A stretch of 64,000 nucleotides of DNA from Tychonema sp. LEGE 06208 (GTDB lineage Bacteria > Cyanobacteriota > Cyanobacteriia > Cyanobacteriales > Microcoleaceae). The notes under the pieces are model-generated. The model was not told the origin of the DNA. It saw only the letters and a list, made by a program, of their open reading frames with translations, and searched no databases. Location of the stretch: NCBI RefSeq assembly GCF_015207505.1, contig NZ_JADEWT010000009.1, positions 1 to 64,000 on the forward strand. Direction: 5' to 3'. Shown in pieces: positions 54,427-64,000 of the stretch. Each line of letters starts with the position of its first letter. The stretch's first letter is position 1. The position numbers and the translations under genes are program-made.

Positions 54427-55836
54427 TTAGCGCCCGATTTCGACATCTTCGAGGATGCCGAGTGCGTCAGGTACTAGGACGGCTGCCGAGTAGTAAGCAG
54501 TGACCAGGTAGGAGATGATAGCTTTTTCGCTGATACCCATGAAGCGGACAGAGAGGCTGGGTTGGTATTCGTCGGGGATACCCGTTTGATGTAAGCCGAT
54601 CACCCCTTGTTTTTCCATACCAGTGCGGAGCAAGAGGATAGAACTGGTGCGGGCCTTGGTGATGGGGATCTTGTTGCAGGGGAATATGGGTACGCCGCGC
54701 CAAGCCGTCACTTGAGCGCCGTTCATATCTATGCTGCTTGGATAGATACCCAAGCTGTTACACTCGCGACCGAAGGCTGCGATCGTGCGGGGGTGAGCTA
54801 GGAAGAACGATGGCTCCTTCCATACCGTTGCTAGCAGTTCGTCGAGGTCGTCGGGGGTGGGTGTGCCACCACGGCTGTAAATGCGCTGTTTGAGGTCAGC
54901 GTTGTGCAGTAACCCAAAATCTGGGTTGTTGATCAACTCGTACTCTTGACGTTCCCGCAATGCTTCGACGGTCAGCCGCAATTGTTGCTCGGTCTGATTC
55001 ATCGGTTCATTGTAGAGATCGGCTACCCTGGTACTGATCCGCAACACGGTTTGGGCGATGCTCAATTCATATTCCCGGGGTGCAAGGTCGTAATCGACGA
55101 AGGTTCCCGGCAACTCGGTCTCCGCGAGATGTCCCGCTGCCAGGTCGATGCAGGCTTCACCGTGCATGTTCTGCGGCTGTTCCAAGCTGGCTCTGAACTC
55201 CTCAACATGAGTTCGCAACGCTTCCGACTGGTCGAGCAACTGCTCAAACGCCTGTTGGGGTAGCGACAACACTATGGTTCTGGTCATCGCCTTGAGGGTG
55301 TACTGCCAAGTGTCCTCGGACTGCACCACAGTTTCATCGCCGAAATGGTCGCCGTCGGCGAGCACATCCAATACGATTTGCTCGTCATACTTGCCAACAC
55401 CAATCTTGTTCACCTTGCCATGAGCAATCAGGATCACGCGATCGGCCGGCTGCCCAATCTCGACGATCACGTCGTCTGGGGCGTACTCCCGCTGCACAAA
55501 CTGATTTGCCAACGCAGTCAACACATCAAGGTTGTCAAACCCTCGCAGCAAGGGCAACTCAGTAAGTTCGTGGGGAATCACCCGCACTTCGGCTCCGGTG
55601 TTGGTGAAAGTAACTCGCCCATCACCGACGGTATAACTCAACCGACGGTTGACTCGAAACACGCCACCCTTCGTCTGCACCCACGGCAATAGCTTCAACA
55701 ACCACCGCGATGTAATTTCCTGCATCTGCGGTGCAGATTTGGTCGTCGTCGCCAAATTTTTGGCAGCGGCTGTACCCAAACTCAGTTGGGGCTGTTGACC
55801 CTCAACATCCGCACCCGAATCATTAGAATATGTCAC
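54427..55836 (-). CDS. Family 2B encapsulin-type shell protein (cyclic-nucleotide-binding-like), first copy
   Basis: 469 residues from GTG 55836, preceded by GAGG at a good distance. Collinear with the next shell gene with one single-residue indel (near [10 protein letters not shown] versus LITRRRKSK). Same layout: N-arm ending in [23 protein letters not shown]-like insert at ~98-215 ([32 protein letters not shown]), and shell core ending in [20 protein letters not shown]. The insert differs most from its paralogue; the shell core least. The phosphate-binding Arg is again absent (QSEDTWQYT). It lies 83 bp after the geosmin synthase gene. The two paralogues may co-assemble into a mixed shell or make separate shells; this cannot be told from sequence. 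Confidence 0.86.
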   Translation of the reverse strand: MTYSNDSGADVEGQQPQLSLGTAAAKNLATTTKSAPQMQEITSRWLLKLLPWVQTKGGVFRVNRRLSYTVGDGRVTFTNTGAEVRVIPHELTELPLLRGFDNLDVLTALANQFVQREYAPDDVIVEIGQPADRVILIAHGKVNKIGVGKYDEQIVLDVLADGDHFGDETVVQSEDTWQYTLKAMTRTIVLSLPQQAFEQLLDQSEALRTHVEEFRASLEQPQNMHGEACIDLAAGHLAETELPGTFVDYDLAPREYELSIAQTVLRISTRVADLYNEPMNQTEQQLRLTVEALRERQEYELINNPDFGLLHNADLKQRIYSRGGTPTPDDLDELLATVWKEPSFFLAHPRTIAAFGRECNSLGIYPSSIDMNGAQVTAWRGVPIFPCNKIPITKARTSSILLLRTGMEKQGVIGLHQTGIPDEYQPSLSVRFMGISEKAIISYLVTAYYSAAVLVPDALGILEDVEIGR

Positions 55837-55919
55837 AACTTAATCCTCAACTATCTAGTTACTAAAAAACTCGGTCTAATTTGACCGAACGCTGACAAAA
55901 GAACCCACTCCAACAAAAC

Positions 55920-58247
<2,328 letters not shown>

Positions 58248-58347
58248 CTATTTTTTGCCGACCAACGGCTGAGCTGTGGCAGTTGGCTAGCATTCTCGCC
58301 GCCCTAGCCAGGTCTCATATGTGGTTTGTTAGCGATTGTACTGTACG

Positions 58348-58794
58348 CTAGTTCATATTCACGGTAGCGATCGAGTCAATAAAATTTAATAAAATACGCT
58401 GGTGAGCCATGCCAAAAGGTCGCACATCTCCTGACTGCTCAGAATGGCATTTGCCAGCCCGAATCTGCTCCGGTGTCAACAACTTCATATCCCAACCTTC
58501 AAGCAAAACTAAATCCTTGACATCCGCACTAAGTTGTCCGTGAAAAACGTGGCGAACAACATCTCCTTCGACATCGCAACAAAAAAGAGAGATACTTCTA
58601 GGAGGAGCAGCATAACTAATTTCTTCTTGCAATTCCCGGAGTACGGCAACTTCCGGCGTTTCCCCCGGCTCCAAGTGTCCGCCAAACAAAGCCCAATGTC
58701 CCGGATACCTAATATTAGGAACATCGTCCCGCAACTGGCAGAGAAACTTGCCGTCTCGGTATAAAATGGCGACCGCAACATGAATTTTAGTCAT
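58348..58794 (-). CDS. Nudix hydrolase
   Basis: 148 residues. The Nudix box is complete: GHLEPGETPEVAVLRELQEE, followed by I. The N-terminal MTKIHVAVAILYRDGKFLCQ and YPGHWALFGG are the usual family frame. It should hydrolyse a nucleoside diphosphate linked to another moiety; substrate unknown. Heptamer repeats begin at the very start codon, leaving no Shine-Dalgarno (upstream mRNA reads AACCAATAACCA). The gene lies upstream of geoA on the same strand, 133 bp away, but a shared transcript is not certain. Confidence 0.88.
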   Translation of the reverse strand: MTKIHVAVAILYRDGKFLCQLRDDVPNIRYPGHWALFGGHLEPGETPEVAVLRELQEEISYAAPPRSISLFCCDVEGDVVRHVFHGQLSADVKDLVLLEGWDMKLLTPEQIRAGKCHSEQSGDVRPFGMAHQRILLNFIDSIATVNMN

Positions 58795-58827
58795 TGGTTA
58801 TTGGTTATTGGTTATTGGTTATTGGTC
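58793..58827. repeat. Heptamer tandem repeat (ATTGGTT)x5
   Basis: Four exact ATTGGTT copies and ATTGGTC. The array begins at the second base of the Nudix start codon, so it replaces that gene's leader. Confidence 0.85.
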
Positions 58828-58869
58828 ATTAATCATATCGTTTCCGGTTGCATCGGAATAATAAAATCG

Positions 58870-58918
58870 AGTCAACAGTCAACAGTCAACAGTCAACAGT
58901 CAACAGTCAACAGTCAAC
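58870..58918. repeat. Heptamer tandem repeat (AGTCAAC)x7
   Basis: Seven exact AGTCAAC units, the longest perfect heptamer array in the window. It lies in the gene-free gap 58795-59133, which otherwise shows only AT-rich sequence. Confidence 0.9.
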
Positions 58919-59133
58919 AATCATGTTTGAGTGCAACCGGATTTGATATCATTAGTCATTAATCATAAAAATTTAGCGATTTAGGAGATACGGAATCATT
59001 GTATTGTCCTAGGGGCGGTTTCACCAATAATATCGAACATCAACAAACAATTTTAATAAGCCAGCCCCACCCCACAGACAATATCCGAACCACATCAAAA
59101 TCAATCTTAATTAGCGAAAAAATTCGCCTGTAC

Positions 59134-59568
59134 CTATTGCGAACCATCGGCCGCTGAAGTGCGCTTTAATTGTTTCAGTTCCTCAACATAAACTTCACCT
59201 AAATCCTGTCCTGCCAATCCCTTTAGCGTAATACTTTTGTAGCGGACTTCTCCCTTCAGCAAAACTTCATCGCCAAGCTGGGGTAAAGCTTGCTTAGTTA
59301 AAATCCAAATCTTACCGGTACTGTCTTGGATTTGATAAGCCGCATTCCCCACAAAAGGAGCGCGATTTTCCACCTTTCCCCGGAGATAAACTTCACTATC
59401 GACTTGCCGGTTTTGTTGAATGTCCGCAATATTAGTAACATTAAAACCAAGATTGAGTTGAGACATGGGTAAATTGCCACAACTGAGCAAACCGCTGGTA
59501 AGTATTAGCAATAAAGAGCCAGTGGAGAATCTTTGAACCCAAACTTGCTTAATTGCATATGTAGTCAT
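59134..59568 (-). CDS. OB-fold-like lipoprotein
   Basis: 144 residues. Signal peptide with lipobox LTSGLLSC (about Cys30). The mature part (~55-130) has an OB-fold pattern: DSEVYLRGKVENRAPF, AAYQIQDSTGKIWILTK, LGDEVLLKGEVRYKS, LGEVYVEELKQLKR. Such small OB-fold envelope proteins are common in cyanobacteria and of unknown role. Divergent from folD. Confidence 0.72.
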   Translation of the reverse strand: MTTYAIKQVWVQRFSTGSLLLILTSGLLSCGNLPMSQLNLGFNVTNIADIQQNRQVDSEVYLRGKVENRAPFVGNAAYQIQDSTGKIWILTKQALPQLGDEVLLKGEVRYKSITLKGLAGQDLGEVYVEELKQLKRTSAADGSQ

Positions 59569-59714
59569 TAGGTCAACTGATTTGAGATTTGAGATACGAC
59601 TTACTTTAACAGAATCTCCAGACTCGATCGCAAGAGGCGAAATTCCTCTAGTTTAGTCCGAGTCTGCGATTAAGGTAAAATCTAAAATCGTCAGCCCCTA
59701 ACCCAGAGTCTACA

Positions 59715-60590
59715 ATGGATGCCAAAACTGCTCAAATACTAGATGGCAAAGCTTTAGCGACAAAGATTCAAAGCGAGCTGAGCGATCGAGTCCGCGCCCT
59801 ACAACCCCAGATTGGGCGTCCTCCGGGACTTGCAGTGCTGATGGTGGGGGACAACCCAGCCAGCGCGGCTTACGTGCGTAACAAAGAGCGAGCCTGCGCT
59901 AAAGTTGGCATAGCTTCCTTTGGCCAGCATTACCCAGCCAATGCGACTCAAGCGGAGCTCGAACTTGCAATTAGGGCGCTCAACGAGGACGATCGAGTAG
60001 ACGGCATTTTAGTGCAACTCCCCCTACCAGAAAACCTAGATGCAATTGCACTGCTGTACCAAATTGCCCCAGACAAAGACGCAGACGGATTGCACCCTAT
60101 AAATTTAGGCCGCTTAGTGCGCGGGGAAGAAGGTTTACGCAGTTGTACTCCCGCCGGAGTGATGCGGTTATTGGAAGAATATCAGATTGATTTGAAAGGA
60201 AAAAATGCCGTTGTTTTGGGGCGCAGTATTTTGGTAGGTAAACCGATGGCGCTGATGCTGTTAGAAGCTGATTGTACTGTGACTGTAGCTCATTCGCGGA
60301 CGAAAAACCTAGAATCAATTACCAGCCAAGCCGATATTTTGATAGCTGCAGTCGGGCGCACAGAAATGATTTCAGCTAATATGGTCAAACCGGGAGCAAT
60401 AGTAATTGATGTAGGTATTAACCGCGTCGTAAATCCAGACGGTACTAGCCGTTTGGCCGGAGATGTAAATTTTGATGCTGTGAAAACAGTAGCCGAATTT
60501 ATCACGCCGGTACCGGGAGGAATCGGGCCGATGACGGTTGCTATGCTGTTGGAAAATACAGTTTCGAGTTATCAAAAAAAGATGGTTTAA
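59715..60590 (+). CDS. folD: FolD, methylenetetrahydrofolate dehydrogenase/cyclohydrolase
   Basis: Bifunctional C1 enzyme interconverting 5,10-methylene- and 10-formyl-tetrahydrofolate with NADP. 291 residues. Key parts: [20 protein letters not shown] with the conserved Tyr of YVxxKxxxC (the active Lys follows in VRNKERAC), [30 protein letters not shown], the cofactor loop [17 protein letters not shown], and [13 protein letters not shown]. Start ATG 59715. It is followed by a GGTGCG..CGCACC hairpin (60607-60628). In many cyanobacteria folD is next to crtE; here three genes lie between them. Confidence 0.96.
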   Translation: MDAKTAQILDGKALATKIQSELSDRVRALQPQIGRPPGLAVLMVGDNPASAAYVRNKERACAKVGIASFGQHYPANATQAELELAIRALNEDDRVDGILVQLPLPENLDAIALLYQIAPDKDADGLHPINLGRLVRGEEGLRSCTPAGVMRLLEEYQIDLKGKNAVVLGRSILVGKPMALMLLEADCTVTVAHSRTKNLESITSQADILIAAVGRTEMISANMVKPGAIVIDVGINRVVNPDGTSRLAGDVNFDAVKTVAEFITPVPGGIGPMTVAMLLENTVSSYQKKMV

Positions 60591-60788
60591 TACGCCTGTA
60601 GTAGTAAGGTGCGCCTGCTGGACGCACCCTACATCATGCGGGTTATGCGATGGATTGTATCTCTTGCACTCACTCACAAATTATCTGCGTTTATTTGTGT
60701 TGATCTCTCTGACATCTACGGTTGCAGGATCGAGCATTTATGCAAAAAGTCTATTAAATACCGTACAGGCTAATTGTGGCTGCGGCGA

Positions 60789-61553
60789 CTATTGTTTGAT
60801 AGCAACAACGCGAATTCGTCGATAATCCGCAATCCAATTACCATCGCAGTAAAGAGTTGGCCGCAAACGTTCTTCAACTGCGTTAATTACCTGCGATCGC
60901 ACTTCGTCAGACAACCCCACCAAAAACCCGCCAGCAAACATTTCAATCCAATTTACCATACCCGCGCTGCCGCCGGCTAGGGGAGTCGGGCGATCGAACA
61001 AAACCGCATAAACCACCTCAAAACCATGATTTTCCAAAAGCCCAGCATACTCGCCGATACTCGGAAAATACCAAGGATTAAGCGATTCAGGCTCCCCCAA
61101 GCCAATTTCTGACAAAACACTCAAAAGCGTCCGGGCGATCGCCCCCACATTCCCCTTACCGCCAAACTCAGCCACAAAACGCCCTCCCGGCCTCAGCGCT
61201 TTTTCCACACAATCGATCGCAGCATCCGGCTGCTTAATCCAGTGCAAAACAGCATTAGAAAACACAGCATCTAACGGCTGTTCCACTTGAAAATCCCTAG
61301 CATCAGCAGCAGAGAAATTAATGTGAGGATAGTTAACTTTTGCCGTAGAAATCATCGCCAAAGACGAATCAATACCTTGCACAAAAGCACCGCTTTCAGC
61401 AATCTTTCCAGTTAACTGTCCCGTACCGCATCCCAAATCCAGAATTTGTTCACCAGCCTTCGGAACCAGCAACTCCAAAAGCGATTCACCGTACTGCCAA
61501 ACAAAAGCATGATTTCCCTCATAAAGAGCTGAATTCCAAAAAGCTTGTGCCAT
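60789..61553 (-). CDS. Class I SAM-dependent methyltransferase
   Basis: 254 residues. Motif I ILDLGCGTGQLTGKIAESGA binds S-adenosylmethionine; then GIDSSLAMI, DARDFQ and DAVFSNAVLHWIKQPDAAI, the pattern of UbiE/Tam-like small-molecule methyltransferases. The C-terminal part (NWIEMFAGGFLVGLSDEVRS) resembles trans-aconitate methyltransferase relatives. Substrate unknown. It lies 69 bp downstream of a GNAT gene on the same strand, so the two may be cotranscribed. Confidence 0.85.
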   Translation of the reverse strand: MAQAFWNSALYEGNHAFVWQYGESLLELLVPKAGEQILDLGCGTGQLTGKIAESGAFVQGIDSSLAMISTAKVNYPHINFSAADARDFQVEQPLDAVFSNAVLHWIKQPDAAIDCVEKALRPGGRFVAEFGGKGNVGAIARTLLSVLSEIGLGEPESLNPWYFPSIGEYAGLLENHGFEVVYAVLFDRPTPLAGGSAGMVNWIEMFAGGFLVGLSDEVRSQVINAVEERLRPTLYCDGNWIADYRRIRVVAIKQ

Positions 61554-61622
61554 CTCATCTCTCCTCTTCTCTTCTTTTCTCTTCTCTTCGCGTTCTTCGC
61601 GCCTTCGCGGTTCGTTATTAAA

Positions 61623-62111
61623 TCATTTCCCAGCAAGCAGATTAATTCCATCCCCCTCAATTCTGCAAACCCTAATATTTTCCAAAATGCGCGCACCCTG
61701 CTTTTCATAAAAAGCAATACCAGGCGCATTCCCAGTATTAACAGTCCATTCAATCCGCCCGCAATTTGTGGACTCAGCAATTTGCGCCAAATGTTTCAAC
61801 AAAGCTGTACCCACTCCCATACCGCGCATAGGAGCTTGCACAAACAAATCATCAAGCCAGAGGCACGGCTGCGCCAACAAACTTGAATAGGAAGGATAAA
61901 ACATCGCAAATCCTACCGCTTTTCCTGCAACTTCCGCCAACAAAACCCGCACTAGCGGACGATTGCCAAATAAAGTTTCCTGCAATTTATCTGTTGTTGC
62001 TGCTAACAGATGTCTGGCTCCATCAAACTCGCTTTTTTGCGAAATAAAAGCCAGAATGAGTTCCAAATCTGCCAGCTCTACTTCTCTAATTTTGATATCC
62101 AAATTAGCCAT
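61623..62111 (-). CDS. GNAT-family N-acetyltransferase
   Basis: 162 residues from ATG 62111 (MANLDIKIREVELADLELI); a GTG seven codons upstream is an alternative. GNAT core: AVGFAMFYPSYSSLLAQPCL, WLDDLFVQAPMRGMGVGTAL (acetyl-CoA loop R-x-x-G-x-G), and the C-terminal NAPGIAFYEKQGARIL. The length and the YPSYSS strand resemble diamine/spermidine-type acetyltransferases, but substrate is not certain. Divergent from the LysR regulator gene with a 115-bp spacer that could be its target. Confidence 0.87.
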   Translation of the reverse strand: MANLDIKIREVELADLELILAFISQKSEFDGARHLLAATTDKLQETLFGNRPLVRVLLAEVAGKAVGFAMFYPSYSSLLAQPCLWLDDLFVQAPMRGMGVGTALLKHLAQIAESTNCGRIEWTVNTGNAPGIAFYEKQGARILENIRVCRIEGDGINLLAGK

Positions 62112-62226
62112 TATTTGAATTCTCAATTTCACCTATTAATCACTGTATTAAATGCCCTCATAAATGTCCAATACTTGTTTAAACAACAATTTATACTTTT
62201 AAAATATTATTAAGGAATGGGAAATT

Positions 62227-63114
62227 ATGGAACTGCGACATTTGCGTTATTTCATTGCGGTTGCAGAAGAGTTGAATTTCACTCGCGCAGCCGAAAAACT
62301 GCACATGGCTCAACCTCCGCTGAGCCAACAAATTCAGCATTTGGAGGCAGAATTGGGTTTTCAATTGTTTCGCCGCACCAAGCGGACGGTGCAGCTAACG
62401 GAAGCGGGACAGGTTTTTTTTGAGGAATCACAAAAAATTATGCAGCAAGTCGATCGCGCAATTCAACTCGGCAGACAAACCAGCCGCGGCGAACTCGGCC
62501 AACTAACTGTAGGCTTTGTGAGCTCTGCCGCGCACAATGTGGTTCCACCTATTTTGCAGGCGTTTCGCACTCGGTGTCGGGCCGTCAAACTCGAATTGCA
62601 CGAACTCACAACTAACGAACAGTTGCAGGGGTTGCGGGAAGGCCGCATTGATATCGGCTTCGTGCGGCCTCCAGTCGAGGAAGATGCCATAAATTCCGAA
62701 ATCGTGTTTCGAGAACCTCTGATGGTGGCGCTACCAGAAACGCATCCTTTGACGAATCGCCCTTACGTGGAATTGCGCGAACTCTCAGGCGAACCGTTCA
62801 TCTTATTTGGGCGTTCCCAAGCTCCGGCATTGTACGATGCGATCGTCAGTCTTTGTCAGCAAGCCGGTTTTAGCCCGATCGCCGGTCAAGAAGCGATGCA
62901 AATGCAGACAATTATCAGTTTGGTAGCGGCCGAGATGGGCGTGGCGATCGTCCCGGCATCCATGCAAAATTTCCAGCGCAGGGGGGTTGTTTACAAATCT
63001 TTGCCAGAATCAACCTGCATGGTGGCGATCGCCCTAATTTGGCGCAACCATCCTACGGCAGCGGTGCAGCGGTTTTTGGAAGTTGTCAGGCAAAGTGGCG
63101 GATTTGAGATTTGA
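62227..63114 (+). CDS. LysR-family transcriptional regulator
   Basis: 295 residues. N-terminal winged helix-turn-helix is textbook: MELRHLRYFIAVAEELNFTR, AAEKLHMAQPPLSQQIQHLE. The C-terminal two-lobed effector domain (~92-290) includes LTVGFVSSAAHNVVPPILQA, EGRIDIGFVRPP and MGVAIVPASMQNF. This PPLSQQ/benzoate-type branch (CatR/BenM-like) often regulates its divergent neighbour. Here that is the GNAT gene, with the shared 115-bp spacer the likely operator. AAGGA precedes the ATG. Confidence 0.93.
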   Translation: MELRHLRYFIAVAEELNFTRAAEKLHMAQPPLSQQIQHLEAELGFQLFRRTKRTVQLTEAGQVFFEESQKIMQQVDRAIQLGRQTSRGELGQLTVGFVSSAAHNVVPPILQAFRTRCRAVKLELHELTTNEQLQGLREGRIDIGFVRPPVEEDAINSEIVFREPLMVALPETHPLTNRPYVELRELSGEPFILFGRSQAPALYDAIVSLCQQAGFSPIAGQEAMQMQTIISLVAAEMGVAIVPASMQNFQRRGVVYKSLPESTCMVAIALIWRNHPTAAVQRFLEVVRQSGGFEI

Positions 63115-63201
63115 GATTGTAGATTTTAGATAAACGGGTAATTTCACAAAGTTATCAAAACTCAAAGATTTTCTGTGCAACAACACCCTTAGAATGATTA
63201 A

Positions 63202-64000
<799 letters not shown>

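Noticed and set aside
52833-55836. Reading the two shell genes as Crp/Fnr transcription factors
   Set aside because: No helix-turn-helix is present, the proteins are about twice the size of Crp, and the CNB part is an insert in a larger conserved fold.

Overview
The window reads as chromosomal DNA of a filamentous, non-heterocystous cyanobacterium of the Microcoleus/Oscillatoria/Phormidium type. Evidence: very frequent HIP1-like GCGATCGC sites, cyanobacterial gene families (ClpS, CcdA/Ccs1 cytochrome assembly, QueF, UbiB-like ABC1 kinases, SLH and pentapeptide-repeat proteins, crtE), abundant 7-bp tandem repeats (STRRs) between genes, and a geosmin operon. The assignment is inference from content; no rRNA is present.

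Layout. (1) 0.2-10.4 kb: clpS, then an anaerobic fermentation block pflB-pflA-adhE on the minus strand, facing away from a plus-strand ADP-forming acyl-CoA synthetase/GNAT fusion. Together they can take pyruvate to formate plus acetyl-CoA, and acetyl-CoA to ethanol or, with ATP gain, acetate. (2) 10.6-16.3 kb: an SGNH hydrolase and a 1448-residue protein that joins a family-2 glycosyltransferase to half a condensation domain, a glycine-type adenylation domain, a carrier domain and a thioesterase. (3) 16.7-27.8 kb: housekeeping and envelope genes: Fe-SOD, a PsiE-like membrane protein, a lipid-anchored or exported PrxQ, a cyclophilin-RTX fusion, a pentapeptide protein, ccdA-ccs1, a broken DUF4258 / intact DUF2283 pair, queF and speD. 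(4) 27.8-33.2 kb: a tight four-gene unit of a CapK/PaaK-like adenylate-forming enzyme and three family-2 glycosyltransferases. (5) 33.5-47.6 kb: a mixed accessory region with pentapeptide, YflT-type stress, BON and SLH proteins, a truncated DICT sensor, an M42 peptidase, tRNA-Glu, a TumE-like toxin gene carrying an in-frame stop, and an ABC1 kinase; it holds a 2-kb gene-free stretch of repeat and insertion-element debris. (6) 48-52.4 kb: a GAF histidine kinase, a one-TM protein and leuD. (7) 52.8-58.2 kb: the most interesting unit, a geosmin synthase followed by two paralogous proteins formerly called cyclic-nucleotide-binding proteins, which match family 2B encapsulin shells. (8) 58.3-64 kb: Nudix, an OB-fold lipoprotein, folD, a methyltransferase, a GNAT, a LysR regulator and the 5' part of crtE, the prenyl diphosphate synthase gene that supplies isoprenoid precursors.

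Main candidate systems: the terpene cyclase plus two-component encapsulin operon, with a duplicated GPTGLGTS tail motif in the cyclase that could be a cargo tag; and the glycosyltransferase-NRPS fusion. The intergenic DNA is dense in small inverted-repeat (MITE-like) elements, one family of which occurs twice in the window.
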